A stretch of DNA of 64,000 nt from Mucilaginibacter sp. L196 (GCF_009765905.1 NZ_LMUO01000004.1:1-64000), one strand, 5' to 3'. Positions 27,195 through 36,885 are shown, numbered from the stretch's first letter. The notes: generated by a model not told the origin, from the letters alone. Made by a program: numbers and translations.

Positions 27195-27253
27195 TTCCAA
27201 CCTTATTTTTGTCTTCAATCCTGATAAAATATTATCTTGCCAAAAAATAAACC

Positions 27254-28180
27254 ATGGAATTTGGCAGAGTAACACCGGGAGAATTAGAGGAAGCAGATTT
27301 TACGTTACCGCCTGACCCACAGCTAACGATAAAAACGCTTGGTGCCTCAAAAAATGATAAACCTTTTCAGGTTCATGTAGGCTGTGCTAAATGGGGACGT
27401 AAGGAATGGGTTGGTAAAATATATCCCCTAAAAACAAAAGACGCCAATTTTTTAGACGAATATGTAAAGCATTTTGATTGCATTGAGCTGAATGCGACGT
27501 TTTACAATGTTTATCCACCGCCTACAATCAGTAAATGGAAAGAAAAGGCGAATAGTAACCCTGATTTTAAATTCTGTCCCAAGTTTTCGCAAAGTATCAG
27601 CCATATTCGTCGCTTAAAAAACGCGGATGACATAACCACTGTTTATTATGAAGGCATTATGGCCTTCGGCGATAAATTAGGGCCGTTGTTTTTGCAGTTA
27701 AGTGATAACTATACACCTAAAAGTTTCCCGGAATTAAAAGTATACCTTGAAAGTCTGCCAAAAGATGTACCGGTATTTGTAGAGTTAAGGCATAAAGAAT
27801 GGTTTGCCGATGCAACGGTACGTGCGCAAGTATTCGAGCTGTTCCATCAGCTAAATATAGGTGCGGTAATAACCGATGCAACCGGGCGAAGAGATGTTGT
27901 ACACATGGAACTACCTACACCACATGCCTTCATCCGTTTTGTGGGTAACAGCCTTCACCGTTCCGATTATGCCCGCTGCGACGAATGGGTGGAACGCATA
28001 AAGCAATGGCGAAACATGGGCCTGCAATCTGCCTGGTTCTTTATGCATCAGCACGACGAGCGCTACTCGCCTGAATTAGCAGATTACGTAATTGAAAAAT
28101 TGAATCAGGAATTGGGCACACAATTACAGCGACCAAAATTTATTGACAGGGATAAACCAGCACCGGGATTGTTTGATTAA
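27254..28180 (+). CDS. DUF72 domain protein
   Basis: This 308-residue protein has the DUF72 core: VGCAKWGRKEWVGKIYP, then FDCIELNATFYNVYPPPTISKW, FCPKFSQSISHIRRL, GPLFLQLSDNYTP, and FVELRHKEWF. The fold is a TIM-like barrel; the function of the family is unknown. There is no signal peptide. Bacteroidota members have an extra 40 residues at the N-terminus, as here. It converges with the DUF1345 gene that ends the arg operon. Confidence 0.9.
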   Translation: MEFGRVTPGELEEADFTLPPDPQLTIKTLGASKNDKPFQVHVGCAKWGRKEWVGKIYPLKTKDANFLDEYVKHFDCIELNATFYNVYPPPTISKWKEKANSNPDFKFCPKFSQSISHIRRLKNADDITTVYYEGIMAFGDKLGPLFLQLSDNYTPKSFPELKVYLESLPKDVPVFVELRHKEWFADATVRAQVFELFHQLNIGAVITDATGRRDVVHMELPTPHAFIRFVGNSLHRSDYARCDEWVERIKQWRNMGLQSAWFFMHQHDERYSPELADYVIEKLNQELGTQLQRPKFIDRDKPAPGLFD

Positions 28181-28190
28181 TCCTGGTTCA

Positions 28191-28883
28191 CTATTGCGTT
28201 ATCAAACCCGATATTACATTAATACTTAATGCAACAATAGCAGTATTAAAAGCAAAAGAAATCAGTCCATGCAGCAGGCATAGTCGACGGATATTCCTAT
28301 CGGTGATCTGCACGTCAGATACCTGAAAAGTCATCCCAACAACAAATCCGAAGTAAATAAAGTCGAGAAAATCAGGTTCTTTGGTGTCCGGAAAATCAAG
28401 TCCTCCACCTTTTTTGGTTCCACCATCGTCGGTATCTGTATCATAAAACAAATGGGCATATCGCAATGAAAATACGGTATGAACAAGCCACCACGATACC
28501 GCAACCGCCCCAATAGCTAATAAAATATGTTCATTTTTACCCGTCTCTGATATGCCTTTAGGTGATTTCAGCAGAAATATAATAGCAGCCAAACTTATTA
28601 CAGATGCTGTTATTATAAACGCGAAAAGAAACGTGCGACTGGAATCCTGCAGTTTGGCTATTTTTTTCACCTCACGGGGATGAGAGGTTAAGATAATGAT
28701 CCAATTAAAAATAATTATGGTAGATGCACAAGCTATCCAGGTAACCAGGGCAAGCTCCGGGATAGTAAGTTTGTCCAAAAAAATAAAGAAGACTATTACG
28801 CTAACCACCAATGCCATCATTAAGCGGTAGTGCGCATCAATTTTGTAGAAAAAACGTTTATCAGTTGCTATTGTATTTGCCAT
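28191..28883 (-). CDS. DUF1345 membrane protein
   Basis: This 230-residue protein has about six membrane helices, with SWWLVHTVFSLRYAHLFY in the middle and DFIYFGFVVGMTFQVSD near 175, the most conserved DUF1345 region. The function of the family is not known. It starts six bases after ywbE and may be the last gene of the minus-strand operon that begins with the M20 deacylase; any link to arginine is inference. Confidence 0.9.
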   Translation of the reverse strand: MANTIATDKRFFYKIDAHYRLMMALVVSVIVFFIFLDKLTIPELALVTWIACASTIIIFNWIIILTSHPREVKKIAKLQDSSRTFLFAFIITASVISLAAIIFLLKSPKGISETGKNEHILLAIGAVAVSWWLVHTVFSLRYAHLFYDTDTDDGGTKKGGGLDFPDTKEPDFLDFIYFGFVVGMTFQVSDVQITDRNIRRLCLLHGLISFAFNTAIVALSINVISGLITQ

Positions 28884-28889
28884 TGTTTG

Positions 28890-29090
28890 TTAATCTTCTT
28901 CGATGATTTCAATAACCCGGCCAACCTGCCCGTCCTCCAATCGCACCTTAATACCACGTGAATGATGTGCGGAGCTTGTCAGCAGATCCTTCACAAACCC
29001 ACGGGTACGTTTTCCTGAACGCTGATCTTTTTTCAGGATGATATCAACTTCCAATCCCGGATAAATATCTGCTCTGTTTTGGCCGTTCAT
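28890..29090 (-). CDS. ywbE: YwbE family protein
   Basis: This 66-residue protein (DUF2196) is small and basic with IYPGLEVDIILKKDQRSGK and GIKVRLEDGQVGRVI. The fold looks like a small beta barrel, which suggests nucleic acid or ribosome contact, but the function is unknown. It starts one base after argH ends, so the two are tightly coupled. Confidence 0.9.
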   Translation of the reverse strand: MNGQNRADIYPGLEVDIILKKDQRSGKRTRGFVKDLLTSSAHHSRGIKVRLEDGQVGRVIEIIEED

Positions 29091-29091
29091 G

Positions 29092-30426
29092 TTATTTCAC
29101 TAATTCTTCAATTGCTTGTTTCACTTTCGCAAAATCAAAACTATTTACCAGCTTGTTAAATGCTTCCTCAATATGCTCATTTCCCAGGTTTCCGATGCTG
29201 CCTTCGTGGGTATGGTTGACTTTTTTATCAGGATTAAATTCGCCTTTTTCAATAGCTAAGCCCACTTGCTTGTAAGCATCACGAAATGGGGTACCGCTTA
29301 AAGTCAGGCGGTTCACTTCTTCTACGCTAAACAGGTAAGCATATTTCGGGTCATTCAATATATCCGTTTTTACGGTAATGTTTTGCAGCATAAAAGTTGC
29401 CATGTGCAGGCAGCTTTTCAACTCCGTAAACGCAGGGAATAACAATTCCTTAAGCAACTGCAATTCGCGGTGGTACCCTGATGGCAAATTGGTAGTCATC
29501 ATGGCCACATCATTTGGCAACGCCTGTATGCGGTTGCATTTGCCGCGCATAATTTCCCAAACATCAGGATTCTTTTTATGCGGCATAATACTGCTGCCGG
29601 TAGTTAAGGTATCAGGATAGCTTACAAAAGCAAAATTCTGGCTCAAATACAAAGCCTGATCCATAGCCATTTTAGCCAATGTAGCCGCGATAGATGATAA
29701 AGCTTGCGCGATGATACGCTCAGTTTTACCACGGCCCATTTGCGCGTAAACCACATTATAGTTAAGACTATCAAAACCTAACAATTTGGTAGTTAAAGTA
29801 CGGTTTAACGGGAATGAAGAGCCATAACCCGCAGCCGAACCTAATGGATTTTTATTAGTGATTTTATAAGCAGCCAAAACCAGTTCCAAATCATCCGACA
29901 AACTTTCAGCATAAGCACCAAACCATAAGCCGAAGGATGATGGCATAGCTACCTGCAAATGGGTATAGCCCGGCAAAAGAACATCTTTATATTTTTCGCT
30001 CAGCTCAATTAACTGGCGAAACAAAATTTGAGTTTCCTCAACCACTTGTTGTAATTCGTTTCTGAAGAATAATTTGAGATCAACCAAAACCTGGTCATTA
30101 CGGGAGCGACCGCTATGTATTTTCTTACCGGCATCGCCAATGCGCTGGGTAAGCAACATTTCTACCTGAGAGTGCACATCTTCAACACCAGGCTCTATGG
30201 TAAAATTACCTTGCTCAATATCTTTATAAATGGCTTTTAATTCGCGCTGAACTAATTTCAGATCATCGCTGCTCATCAATCCAATGCTTTCCAGCATTTG
30301 GGTATGCGCCAGTGATCCCAGCACATCAAAAGCCGCCATTTGATGATCAAATTCCGTATCACGGCCAACGGTAAAGCTTTCTACCAGTTGATTAACATTT
30401 GTAGTTTTTTGCCACAATTTACTCAT
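29092..30426 (-). CDS. argH: Argininosuccinate lyase
   Basis: The enzyme releases arginine and fumarate from argininosuccinate. The 444-residue protein has the fumarase/aspartase superfamily signature GSSIMPHKKNPD near 275-286, the catalytic serine loop, HSGRSRNDQV near 102-111, and TAATLAK-type helices. It lies in an operon after the M20 deacylase, consistent with the Bacteroidota arginine pathway that works on N-acylated intermediates. A 116-residue four-helix-bundle gene and heptamer repeats separate it from the deacylase. Confidence 0.96.
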   Translation of the reverse strand: MSKLWQKTTNVNQLVESFTVGRDTEFDHQMAAFDVLGSLAHTQMLESIGLMSSDDLKLVQRELKAIYKDIEQGNFTIEPGVEDVHSQVEMLLTQRIGDAGKKIHSGRSRNDQVLVDLKLFFRNELQQVVEETQILFRQLIELSEKYKDVLLPGYTHLQVAMPSSFGLWFGAYAESLSDDLELVLAAYKITNKNPLGSAAGYGSSFPLNRTLTTKLLGFDSLNYNVVYAQMGRGKTERIIAQALSSIAATLAKMAMDQALYLSQNFAFVSYPDTLTTGSSIMPHKKNPDVWEIMRGKCNRIQALPNDVAMMTTNLPSGYHRELQLLKELLFPAFTELKSCLHMATFMLQNITVKTDILNDPKYAYLFSVEEVNRLTLSGTPFRDAYKQVGLAIEKGEFNPDKKVNHTHEGSIGNLGNEHIEEAFNKLVNSFDFAKVKQAIEELVK

Positions 30427-30430
30427 TCAA

Positions 30431-30458
30431 TTTACGATTTACGATTTACGATTTACGA
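30431..30458. repeat. Heptamer array, left flank of four-helix-bundle gene
   Basis: Four perfect copies of TTTACGA lie just upstream of argH, and continue as TTACG. An inverted set of the same heptamer lies on the other side of the four-helix-bundle gene. The array is too short and regular for CRISPR. Confidence 0.85.
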
Positions 30459-30476
30459 TTACGCGTAAATAATAAA

Positions 30477-30827
30477 TCAATTTCCACGTGATGTATTTAT
30501 TGCTGCAACAATTATAGAAAGAAGTTCATTACCTTCCTTATAAATAGGCACTATTTTTTCTCGCATTTCGGTATTAAGTTCTACCAATAATTCCATAAAA
30601 AACAGTGTTTCGTCTAATTCTTCTTCTACAATCTTTAACTTATTGATGAAGTCGGCTTTGGATTTAGCTCTACAAGCAGCGCGATAATTAGCTCCGACAG
30701 AACTCGCACTTCTATTTAACTGATCTGCGTAATTACGATTTACTATGTTATTAGGAATATTAAGTACTAATCTCGCATTTGCAATAGCATAGTTTTTAGT
30801 ACGAAGCAATAACTCATCCTTAGTCAT
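30477..30827 (-). CDS. Four-helix bundle protein (23S rRNA IVP family)
   Basis: This 116-residue protein has the family pattern TKNYAIANARLVLNI, NYADQLNRSASSVGANYRAA and FINKLKIVEEELDETLFFM. Members were first found in intervening sequences of 23S rRNA and are also scattered singly through Bacteroidota chromosomes; their function is unknown. Here it sits inside the arginine operon between the deacylase and argH, flanked by inverted heptamer arrays, so it looks inserted rather than part of the pathway. Confidence 0.88.
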   Translation of the reverse strand: MTKDELLLRTKNYAIANARLVLNIPNNIVNRNYADQLNRSASSVGANYRAACRAKSKADFINKLKIVEEELDETLFFMELLVELNTEMREKIVPIYKEGNELLSIIVAAINTSRGN

Positions 30828-30842
30828 ATCTTAAAATTGCAA

Positions 30843-30863
30843 TCGTAAATCTAAAATCGTAAA
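30843..30863. repeat. Heptamer array, right flank of four-helix-bundle gene
   Basis: TCGTAAA at 30843 and 30857 with a degenerate TCTAAAA between keeps the seven-base period. It is the reverse complement of TTTACGA at 30431-30458, so the two arrays form inverted flanks around the gene. Confidence 0.8.
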
Positions 30864-30866
30864 TCA

Positions 30867-31931
30867 TTACACCAAACGCTCCAACATTTTCACATACAAT
30901 TCAATCCCTTCCTTAATCTCATCCACATAAACAAACTCATCAGCAGTATGCGAGCGTGCAGAGTCGCCGGGCCCAACTTTGATGGATTGGATATCCAGTA
31001 ACGATTGATCAGATGTAGTAGGCGAACCATAAGTTGTTCTACCTAAAGCTATACCTGCTTGCACAATCGGATGTTCTTTATCTATTGATGATGGTTTTAA
31101 CCTGATCGACCTCGGTTTAATATCGCATTTCACATGCTGACGGATTATTTCCAGCACTTCTTCATTACGGTAAGCATCGGTTACCCTCACATCAACGGTA
31201 AATACACAGCTTGCAGGTACCACGTTATGCTGTGAACCCGCATTTATGATAGTAACCGACATCTTGATCGGTCCAAAAACTTCTGATTCTTTAGGGAAAC
31301 GGAAGGTCCGGAACCATTCAATATCCGCTAACGCATTGTAAATAGCATTCTCGCCTTCCTCGCGTGCAGCGTGACCAGCCTTTCCATGTGCAGTACAATC
31401 CAACACCATTAAACCGCGTTCGGCAATAGCTAACTGCATAAGGGTTGGTTCACCAACTATACCAAAATCAAGCTGACCTAATTCAGGAATAATCAGTTCT
31501 AAACCATTAACGCCTGATATTTCTTCTTCGGCAGTAGTGGCCAAACAAAAATTATATTTTAGATTTTCTTTGTTGTAAAAATAAAGGAAGGTTGCTATCA
31601 ACGATACCAAACATCCACCGGCATCATTGCTGCCTAAGCCATAAAGTTTGCCATCTTCAATCTTAGCATCGTAAGGATCGCGGGTATAACCTGAATTTGG
31701 TTTTACGGTATCGTGGTGCGAATTCAATAAAATTGTAGGCTTCGCCGGATCGAAATGTTTATTCCAGGCCCAAAGATTATTTAATTTACGATGCATGGTA
31801 ATACCATGGCCTTTCATAAATTCCTGGATGGTATCGGCGGTTTTATCCTCCTCTTTGCTGAATGATGGTATCGAAATCAGTTTTTGCAACAACGCTACTG
31901 CCTGATCAAAAAGTTTTTCTGTATCGGTCAT
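30867..31931 (-). CDS. M20 deacylase of arginine synthesis
   Basis: This 354-residue metallohydrolase has ILLNSHHDTVKP (metal His and Asp), ATTAEEEISG (catalytic and metal Glu), GIVGEPT, and a final GDSARSHTADEF with a metal His. Between is a dimerisation domain with GKAGHAAREEGENA. In Bacteroidota the partner of argH of this type removes an acyl group from N-acetyl- or N-succinyl-citrulline; acetylornithine deacetylase is the other possibility. It is the first gene of the minus operon and has its own promoter element. No argG or argF gene lies in this window. Confidence 0.9.
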   Translation of the reverse strand: MTDTEKLFDQAVALLQKLISIPSFSKEEDKTADTIQEFMKGHGITMHRKLNNLWAWNKHFDPAKPTILLNSHHDTVKPNSGYTRDPYDAKIEDGKLYGLGSNDAGGCLVSLIATFLYFYNKENLKYNFCLATTAEEEISGVNGLELIIPELGQLDFGIVGEPTLMQLAIAERGLMVLDCTAHGKAGHAAREEGENAIYNALADIEWFRTFRFPKESEVFGPIKMSVTIINAGSQHNVVPASCVFTVDVRVTDAYRNEEVLEIIRQHVKCDIKPRSIRLKPSSIDKEHPIVQAGIALGRTTYGSPTTSDQSLLDIQSIKVGPGDSARSHTADEFVYVDEIKEGIELYVKMLERLV

Positions 31932-31944
31932 AAATATATGTGCG

Positions 31945-31952
31945 CAAAAATA
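31945..31952 (-). promoter_or_regulatory. -7 element of the arginine operon
   Basis: On the minus strand the sequence is TATTTTTG, which fits TAnnTTTG and lies 13 bases before the start of the M20 gene. No arginine-type operator could be recognised. Confidence 0.55.
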
Positions 31953-32056
31953 ATCTTTTTATGAAGATAGCGGGTATATAGCGGCTATATTGTATAGTCA
32001 TTATAATATTACAAACACAAAAAGGCTGTTTAAACTATAATTTTTAACTTGTCGTC

Positions 32057-32725
32057 ATGAAAACTGCCTCCATCATACTTATGCTATTCTTATGCCTTGT
32101 TATCAACGCAAACGGGCAAAAAACTACTATTTATAACAATCACGGCTACAAACTTACTTTTATAAATTATGATGCTACGCTTGATAGCGCCGAACAAGCC
32201 CGCATGGTAAACACCTTTTACATTGTATATCCTGAACTTGCAAAAGCTTATAATAAAAACACGCTAAAGGCTGTTACGATGGTGATTGATACCACTTATA
32301 AAGGCGTTGCCGAAACTGATAACGGCAAGGTTACCATAAGCAATATATGGATGCACAAACACCCGGAAGATATTGATGTGATAACTCACGAGGTAATGCA
32401 CATTGTACAGGATTATGGCAATAGCGACGGCCCAGGCTGGTTAACCGAAGGAATTGCCGATTATGCCCGTTATAAATTCGGTATTAACAACAAAGCGGCT
32501 AACTGGAAACTTCCTGATTACAAACCAACCCAAAATTACACCGATGCTTACCGGGTAACTGCCCGCTTTTTGGTTTGGATAGAGAAAAACTACAATCCCA
32601 AAACTGTGATCTCCTTAGATGATCAAATGCGTAAGCATGTTTATACCGATGCATCATGGCAACAGTTAACCGGTAAATCGCTGGATGATTTATGGAAAAC
32701 TTATATCGCGAACCCAGTGATATAG
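32057..32725 (+). CDS. Secreted basic-secretory-protein family metalloprotein
   Basis: This 222-residue protein has a signal peptide ending near NANGQK. The motif VITHEVMHIVQDYG (HEVMH) with downstream GWLTEGIADYARYKFG matches the plant basic secretory protein family, which has a zincin-like metalloprotease core. His, His and a later Glu or Asp probably bind zinc. Plant members are linked to defence; the bacterial role is unknown. It converges with the MFS transporter gene, leaving one base between the stops. Confidence 0.85.
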   Translation: MKTASIILMLFLCLVINANGQKTTIYNNHGYKLTFINYDATLDSAEQARMVNTFYIVYPELAKAYNKNTLKAVTMVIDTTYKGVAETDNGKVTISNIWMHKHPEDIDVITHEVMHIVQDYGNSDGPGWLTEGIADYARYKFGINNKAANWKLPDYKPTQNYTDAYRVTARFLVWIEKNYNPKTVISLDDQMRKHVYTDASWQQLTGKSLDDLWKTYIANPVI

Positions 32726-32726
32726 T

Positions 32727-34007
32727 TTATTCGCCTTCTATTTTCGAATGCTTTTGGGTATCAAGCATACTCACATAAACTATTAAGGATACTGCTATAC
32801 AAATTGCAACATACCAGTAAAACCACCCCTGGTGGCCTTCGTTCTTAAATAAAAGCGCAATATATTCAGCAGTACCGCCAAACAATGATACCGCAATGGC
32901 ATAAGGAAAGCCAACGCCAAGTGCCCTTACATTTGCCGGAAAAAGCTCGGCTTTTACTACCGCATTTATACTGGTATAAGCACTAACAATAAGTAATGCC
33001 AGCATAATTAAAGCAAAAGCAACCCATACATTACGGGTATCTGCTAAAAAATAAAGGATTGGCACAGTTGTAATTGTTCCTAAAATACCGAATGCTATCA
33101 GTACAGGTTTCCGCCCAATTTTATCAGATAACAAGCCAATTACAGGTTGTATCAGCATAAAAATCACCAACGTAAGTGTAGATATTAACGTAGCGCTGTT
33201 TTTAGAGAACCCAGAAGTATTTACCAAAAACTTTTGCATGTAAGTGGTAAAGGTGTAAAAAGCCACCGTACCGCCAAGCGTTAAGCCAATAACCGTGAGC
33301 ACCGCTTTGGGGTGCTTCAATAACTCGCTAAAAGTGCCGCGTTTGGCGATAGAGCGTTCATCCTTTGTTATCTCTACCGACTCCTGTAAACTACGCCTTA
33401 AATACATAGTAATTATCGCCAAAAATGCCCCGATGCCAAAAGGGATACGCCAACCCCATGCATGTAGTTGCGCTTCGGTCAGGAACACCCGTTGCAATAA
33501 AACCAATACTCCTAATGCTATTAACTGCCCCATAATGAGCGTTACATATTGAAAACTGGAATAAAACCCACGATGCTTTTTGGTAGCGATTTCACTTAAA
33601 TAAGTGGCACTGGTGCCGTACTCTCCACCAACACTTATACCTTGAATAACACGGGCTAATACTAATATGATTGGCGCGGCAATACCAATCTGTTTATAAC
33701 CAGGAATCACCGCTATTATTAATGAGCCTAAACTCATTAACAGTACTGAATATGTTAAAGCAGTTTTACGCCCCCGTTTATCAGCAAAAGTACCCATTAA
33801 CCAACCGCCAATTGGTCGCATTAAAAAGCCTATGGCAAATACCCCGGCAGTATCTAATAATTCGGCTGTTTGATTACCGGATGGAAAGAAAGCATGAGCG
33901 AAATACAGGGAAAATGCAGAGTACACATACCAGTCGTACCACTCAACCAAGTTACCTAATGATCCACCTATGATTGATTTTATTCGGCTTGCGGTTGTTT
34001 GCTGCAT
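32727..34007 (-). CDS. MFS transporter, metabolite:H+ symporter type
   Basis: This 426-residue inner-membrane protein has 12 helices. The N-terminus GNLVEWYDWYVYS is typical of the metabolite:H+ symporter branch (KgtP, ProP, ShiA), with FADKRGRKTAL in loop 2-3 and GLLSDKIGRKPVL in loop 8-9. Candidates are alpha-ketoglutarate, citrate, proline/betaine or shikimate; this branch cannot be resolved without a tree. It has no operon partner. Confidence 0.9.
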   Translation of the reverse strand: MQQTTASRIKSIIGGSLGNLVEWYDWYVYSAFSLYFAHAFFPSGNQTAELLDTAGVFAIGFLMRPIGGWLMGTFADKRGRKTALTYSVLLMSLGSLIIAVIPGYKQIGIAAPIILVLARVIQGISVGGEYGTSATYLSEIATKKHRGFYSSFQYVTLIMGQLIALGVLVLLQRVFLTEAQLHAWGWRIPFGIGAFLAIITMYLRRSLQESVEITKDERSIAKRGTFSELLKHPKAVLTVIGLTLGGTVAFYTFTTYMQKFLVNTSGFSKNSATLISTLTLVIFMLIQPVIGLLSDKIGRKPVLIAFGILGTITTVPILYFLADTRNVWVAFALIMLALLIVSAYTSINAVVKAELFPANVRALGVGFPYAIAVSLFGGTAEYIALLFKNEGHQGWFYWYVAICIAVSLIVYVSMLDTQKHSKIEGE

Positions 34008-34118
34008 AATTGGTGATGGAGAAAAGAGGTTTTCAATAGTTTAAAAATACATTTATAAATTATATATTTATTATAACAGAATTAAACTTAAACCAAATCA
34101 TCAACTCACTGAACTAGA

Positions 34119-35405
34119 ATGCTTTTCACCGAAGACTTTTTACACTATGTATGGAAATTCAGGTTATTTGATAACACTGACCTGAAAACTGTTGACGGTG
34201 AAGCTATTCATATCTTCTCCGCAGGCATCCATAACACCCATTCCGGTCCGGATTTCAGTAATGCCCGGATCCGTATTGGCGATACCACATGGGCGGGTAA
34301 TGTGGAGATACATGTACCCTCGTCAGATTGGCGAAAGCATAATCATACCAATGATGAAGCTTATAAAAACGTAATACTGCACGTAGTTTACCGTGACGAT
34401 GAACCGGTGATTACAGCCGATGGCAATAAGTTGCCGACTTTGGAATTGGAAAACCGCATATCACCAGATTTATATAATCGGTTTCACTCTTTGGTTTATG
34501 GTAATCAAACTATTATTCCTTGCGAAGGAAACATTGGTCATATTGATGATATGACTATACGCTCATGGCTTACCCGCGTGTTGGTAGAGCGTTTGGAAAA
34601 ACGTGCAGAAACGGTGATCAAAGCACTCGATCAAAATCGTGGCGACTGGGAAGAAACTTTCTATCAGTTTTTGGCGGCTAACTTCGGTTTCAAAACCAAT
34701 GCTTTACCTTTTGAAATGCTAGCAAAATCATTACCACAAAATATCCTCGCGAAGCATAAAAACAACCCACTGCAAATTGAAGCGTTAATATTCGGTCAGG
34801 CTGGTTTTTTGGAGGGAGATATTGTGGATGAATATCCGAAGAAACTAAAAACAGAATATGATTTTCTGCGCAAAAAATATAGCCTTACCCCCATTGAAAA
34901 CCATTTATGGAAGTTTTTGCGCATGCGGCCACAGAATTTCCCAACCATCAGGCTGGCGCAATTTGCCGCGTTAATCATAAAATCCAATCACCTATTTTCT
35001 AAAATTTTAGACATTCGTGAAGTAAAAGGGTTGCGTGACCTATTTACCGAAATACAGGTAAATCCCTATTGGGAAGAACATTATCGATTTGATATGCCAT
35101 CCAAGCCGTCATCAAAAAACTTGGGGCAATCATCGGTTGATGTATTGCTATTAAACACTTTAGCGGTTTTCCTGTTTAGTTATGGGAAGCACTTGCAGCT
35201 GGAATATTATATAAGCCGCAGCATGAAGCTTTTAGAGAGTTTGCCCAAGGAAGAAAACAATATTATTAACGATTTTGACGTTTTAGGGGTGAAAGTTAAA
35301 AATGCATTCGAGTCACAGGCTTTATTGGAGTTAAGGAATAATTATTGTAACTTTAAAAAGTGCCTGCAATGCGGTATAGGTAACAAAATATTGAAACTGG
35401 CCTGA
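34119..35405 (+). CDS. DUF2851 family protein
   Basis: This 428-residue protein of unknown function is typical of Bacteroidota. It has FTEDFLHYVWKFRLF at the start, NTHSGPDFSNARIRI, WAGNVEIHV and DEPVITADG, and ends in a Cys pair near the C-terminus (CNFKKCLQCGIG). The NTHSGPDF region and the conserved acids suggest a nuclease-like or metal-binding core, which is inference. It overlaps no gene but the PspC gene follows after one base, so the two are an operon. Confidence 0.9.
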   Translation: MLFTEDFLHYVWKFRLFDNTDLKTVDGEAIHIFSAGIHNTHSGPDFSNARIRIGDTTWAGNVEIHVPSSDWRKHNHTNDEAYKNVILHVVYRDDEPVITADGNKLPTLELENRISPDLYNRFHSLVYGNQTIIPCEGNIGHIDDMTIRSWLTRVLVERLEKRAETVIKALDQNRGDWEETFYQFLAANFGFKTNALPFEMLAKSLPQNILAKHKNNPLQIEALIFGQAGFLEGDIVDEYPKKLKTEYDFLRKKYSLTPIENHLWKFLRMRPQNFPTIRLAQFAALIIKSNHLFSKILDIREVKGLRDLFTEIQVNPYWEEHYRFDMPSKPSSKNLGQSSVDVLLLNTLAVFLFSYGKHLQLEYYISRSMKLLESLPKEENNIINDFDVLGVKVKNAFESQALLELRNNYCNFKKCLQCGIGNKILKLA

Positions 35406-35406
35406 T

Positions 35407-35628
35407 ATGTTACAGCGAATACTTACATTTTTTGAACGATACTCTTTTGGGGTTTGTACCTATTTAGGTCAGCGCTTTAATATATCTATCAATAAAATCA
35501 GGCTTTTCTTCATCTACTCGTCGTTCCTGGCAGTAGGTTTCCCGCTCATATTCTACATATTCGCCGGTATAGTGCTTGATATTCGCAATTACGTAAAACG
35601 CGTACATACACGCGTTACCGATCTTTAA
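35407..35628 (+). CDS. Small PspC-domain membrane protein
   Basis: This 73-residue protein matches the PspC core: a soluble start FGVCTYLGQRFNISINKIRLFF, then a hydrophobic helix through the middle, and a basic tail. PspC proteins sit in the inner membrane and sense or respond to envelope stress. It is coupled to the DUF2851 gene. No pspA is present in the window. Confidence 0.85.
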   Translation: MLQRILTFFERYSFGVCTYLGQRFNISINKIRLFFIYSSFLAVGFPLIFYIFAGIVLDIRNYVKRVHTRVTDL

Positions 35629-35979
35629 AACAGGGATACGCCGCGCACCGTAAATTGCAGAACGTTGAAAGCTGCCCGCATATTTATAAGTACGCTTTGT
35701 ACCCCAATATCTAAGCCCCCTCTAAATCTCCCCCGGTAGTGGAGACTGTAGCTTCGTTTTTTTTAAGTCCTCCCTTCCGGGGAGGGTTGGGCTTTTACCC
35801 AAGTTATTTAGCTAATTATTGATTGATATATGATAAGACTCATATTTTCACACTTAGTTGCATTGTATTTTTCACAGCAATAAGTGCTACCTTTATTTAT
35901 CTGTTAATAAACATTTATTGTTAAAACTAAGCCGCGCTTTTTGCGGTTAATATATACCAACTACTACTTACATAGCTAT
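35629..35979. other. Intergenic region with family 3 repeat before dnaJ-like gene
   Basis: There is no gene in these 351 bases. The composite family 3 element lies at 35712-35794 in reverse orientation. The rest is AT-rich leader, with no clean TAnnTTTG element near the start at 35980. Confidence 0.6.
35712..35794 (-). repeat. Composite repeat family 3, reverse copy
   Basis: Read on the minus strand this is AAGCCC..., a CCTCCCC/GGGAGGA hairpin, an A run, CGAAGCT, then AGTCTCC...CCGGGGGAGATTTAG and AGGGGGCT. It matches the copy at 23705-23798 over both halves; the second half is also present in ftsK at 15134-15169. Confidence 0.8.
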
Positions 35980-36885
35980 ATGGCTTTTATTGATTATTAT
36001 AAAATTTTAGGTCTGGATAAGAAAGCATCAGACAAAGACATTAAGAGTGCTTACCGTAAACTGGCCCGTAAATATCACCCTGATCTTAATCCTAACGATT
36101 CCGAGTCGCACAAAAAATTCCAGCAGCTGAATGAAGCTAATGAAGTATTAAGCGATCCTGAAAAGCGTAAAAAATACGATCAATATGGCGAGAATTGGCA
36201 ACATGGCGAAGCTTATGAACAACAACGCCAGCAGCAACAAAGCCGCCAGCAGAGTTATGGCGGTGCGCAAGGTTTTGGCGGATTTGGTGGTGGTAGCGGA
36301 GGCGAAGATTTTTCTGATTTCTTTAATTCGATGTTTGGTGGTGCGGCCGGTGGCGGGCGTAGCGGCAGGCAAGCCAAATACCGCGGACAAGATTATAATG
36401 CCGAACTCAATTTGAGCTTGCGCGATGTAAGCGAAACTCAAAAACAAACCATTACCGTTAACGGCAAAAATCTGCGTATAACTATACCGGCAGGTGTAGA
36501 GAACGGCCAAACCATAAAAATTACCGGCCATGGCGGACCGGGTGTTAATGGTGGCCCAGCAGGTGATTTATTTATAGCATTTTCAGTGAGCAACGATCCA
36601 AGATTTAAAAGAAGCGGAAACGATCTTTATAATACCATTAAACTTAACTTATATACAGCGGTGCTGGGCGGAGAAATAACTGCCGAAACACTTACCGGTA
36701 AAGTAAAACTAAAAATTCCTGCAGAAACGCAGAATGGAACCAAAGTAAAGCTAAAAGGCAAAGGAATGCCGGTATATAAAAAAGAAGGTCAGTTTGGCGA
36801 TTTGTATTTGACCTATGAGATAGAGATACCAACTAAGCTTACCGACAAACAAAAAGAATTATTTGAAGAGTTATCAAAACTGTGA
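35980..36885 (+). CDS. cbpA: DnaJ-like co-chaperone, CbpA type
   Basis: The 301-residue protein starts [19 protein letters not shown]; a TTG start at 35941 would add 13 unlikely residues. The J domain holds YHPDLNP (HPD motif near residue 32). A Gly/Gln-rich linker follows, then two C-terminal substrate-binding domains. There is no zinc-finger region, so it is CbpA-like rather than DnaJ. The next gene encodes a CbpM-like modulator, as in Escherichia coli cbpA-cbpM. It likely stimulates DnaK. Confidence 0.92.
   Translation: MAFIDYYKILGLDKKASDKDIKSAYRKLARKYHPDLNPNDSESHKKFQQLNEANEVLSDPEKRKKYDQYGENWQHGEAYEQQRQQQQSRQQSYGGAQGFGGFGGGSGGEDFSDFFNSMFGGAAGGGRSGRQAKYRGQDYNAELNLSLRDVSETQKQTITVNGKNLRITIPAGVENGQTIKITGHGGPGVNGGPAGDLFIAFSVSNDPRFKRSGNDLYNTIKLNLYTAVLGGEITAETLTGKVKLKIPAETQNGTKVKLKGKGMPVYKKEGQFGDLYLTYEIEIPTKLTDKQKELFEELSKL

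Noticed and set aside
30431..30458. Heptamer array as a CRISPR
   Set aside because: Units are seven bases with no spacers, and there is no cas gene.
36148..36531. 127-codon frame antisense to the DnaJ-like gene
   Set aside because: It mirrors the Gly/Gln-rich linker and substrate domain of the real gene; low complexity keeps the frame open.
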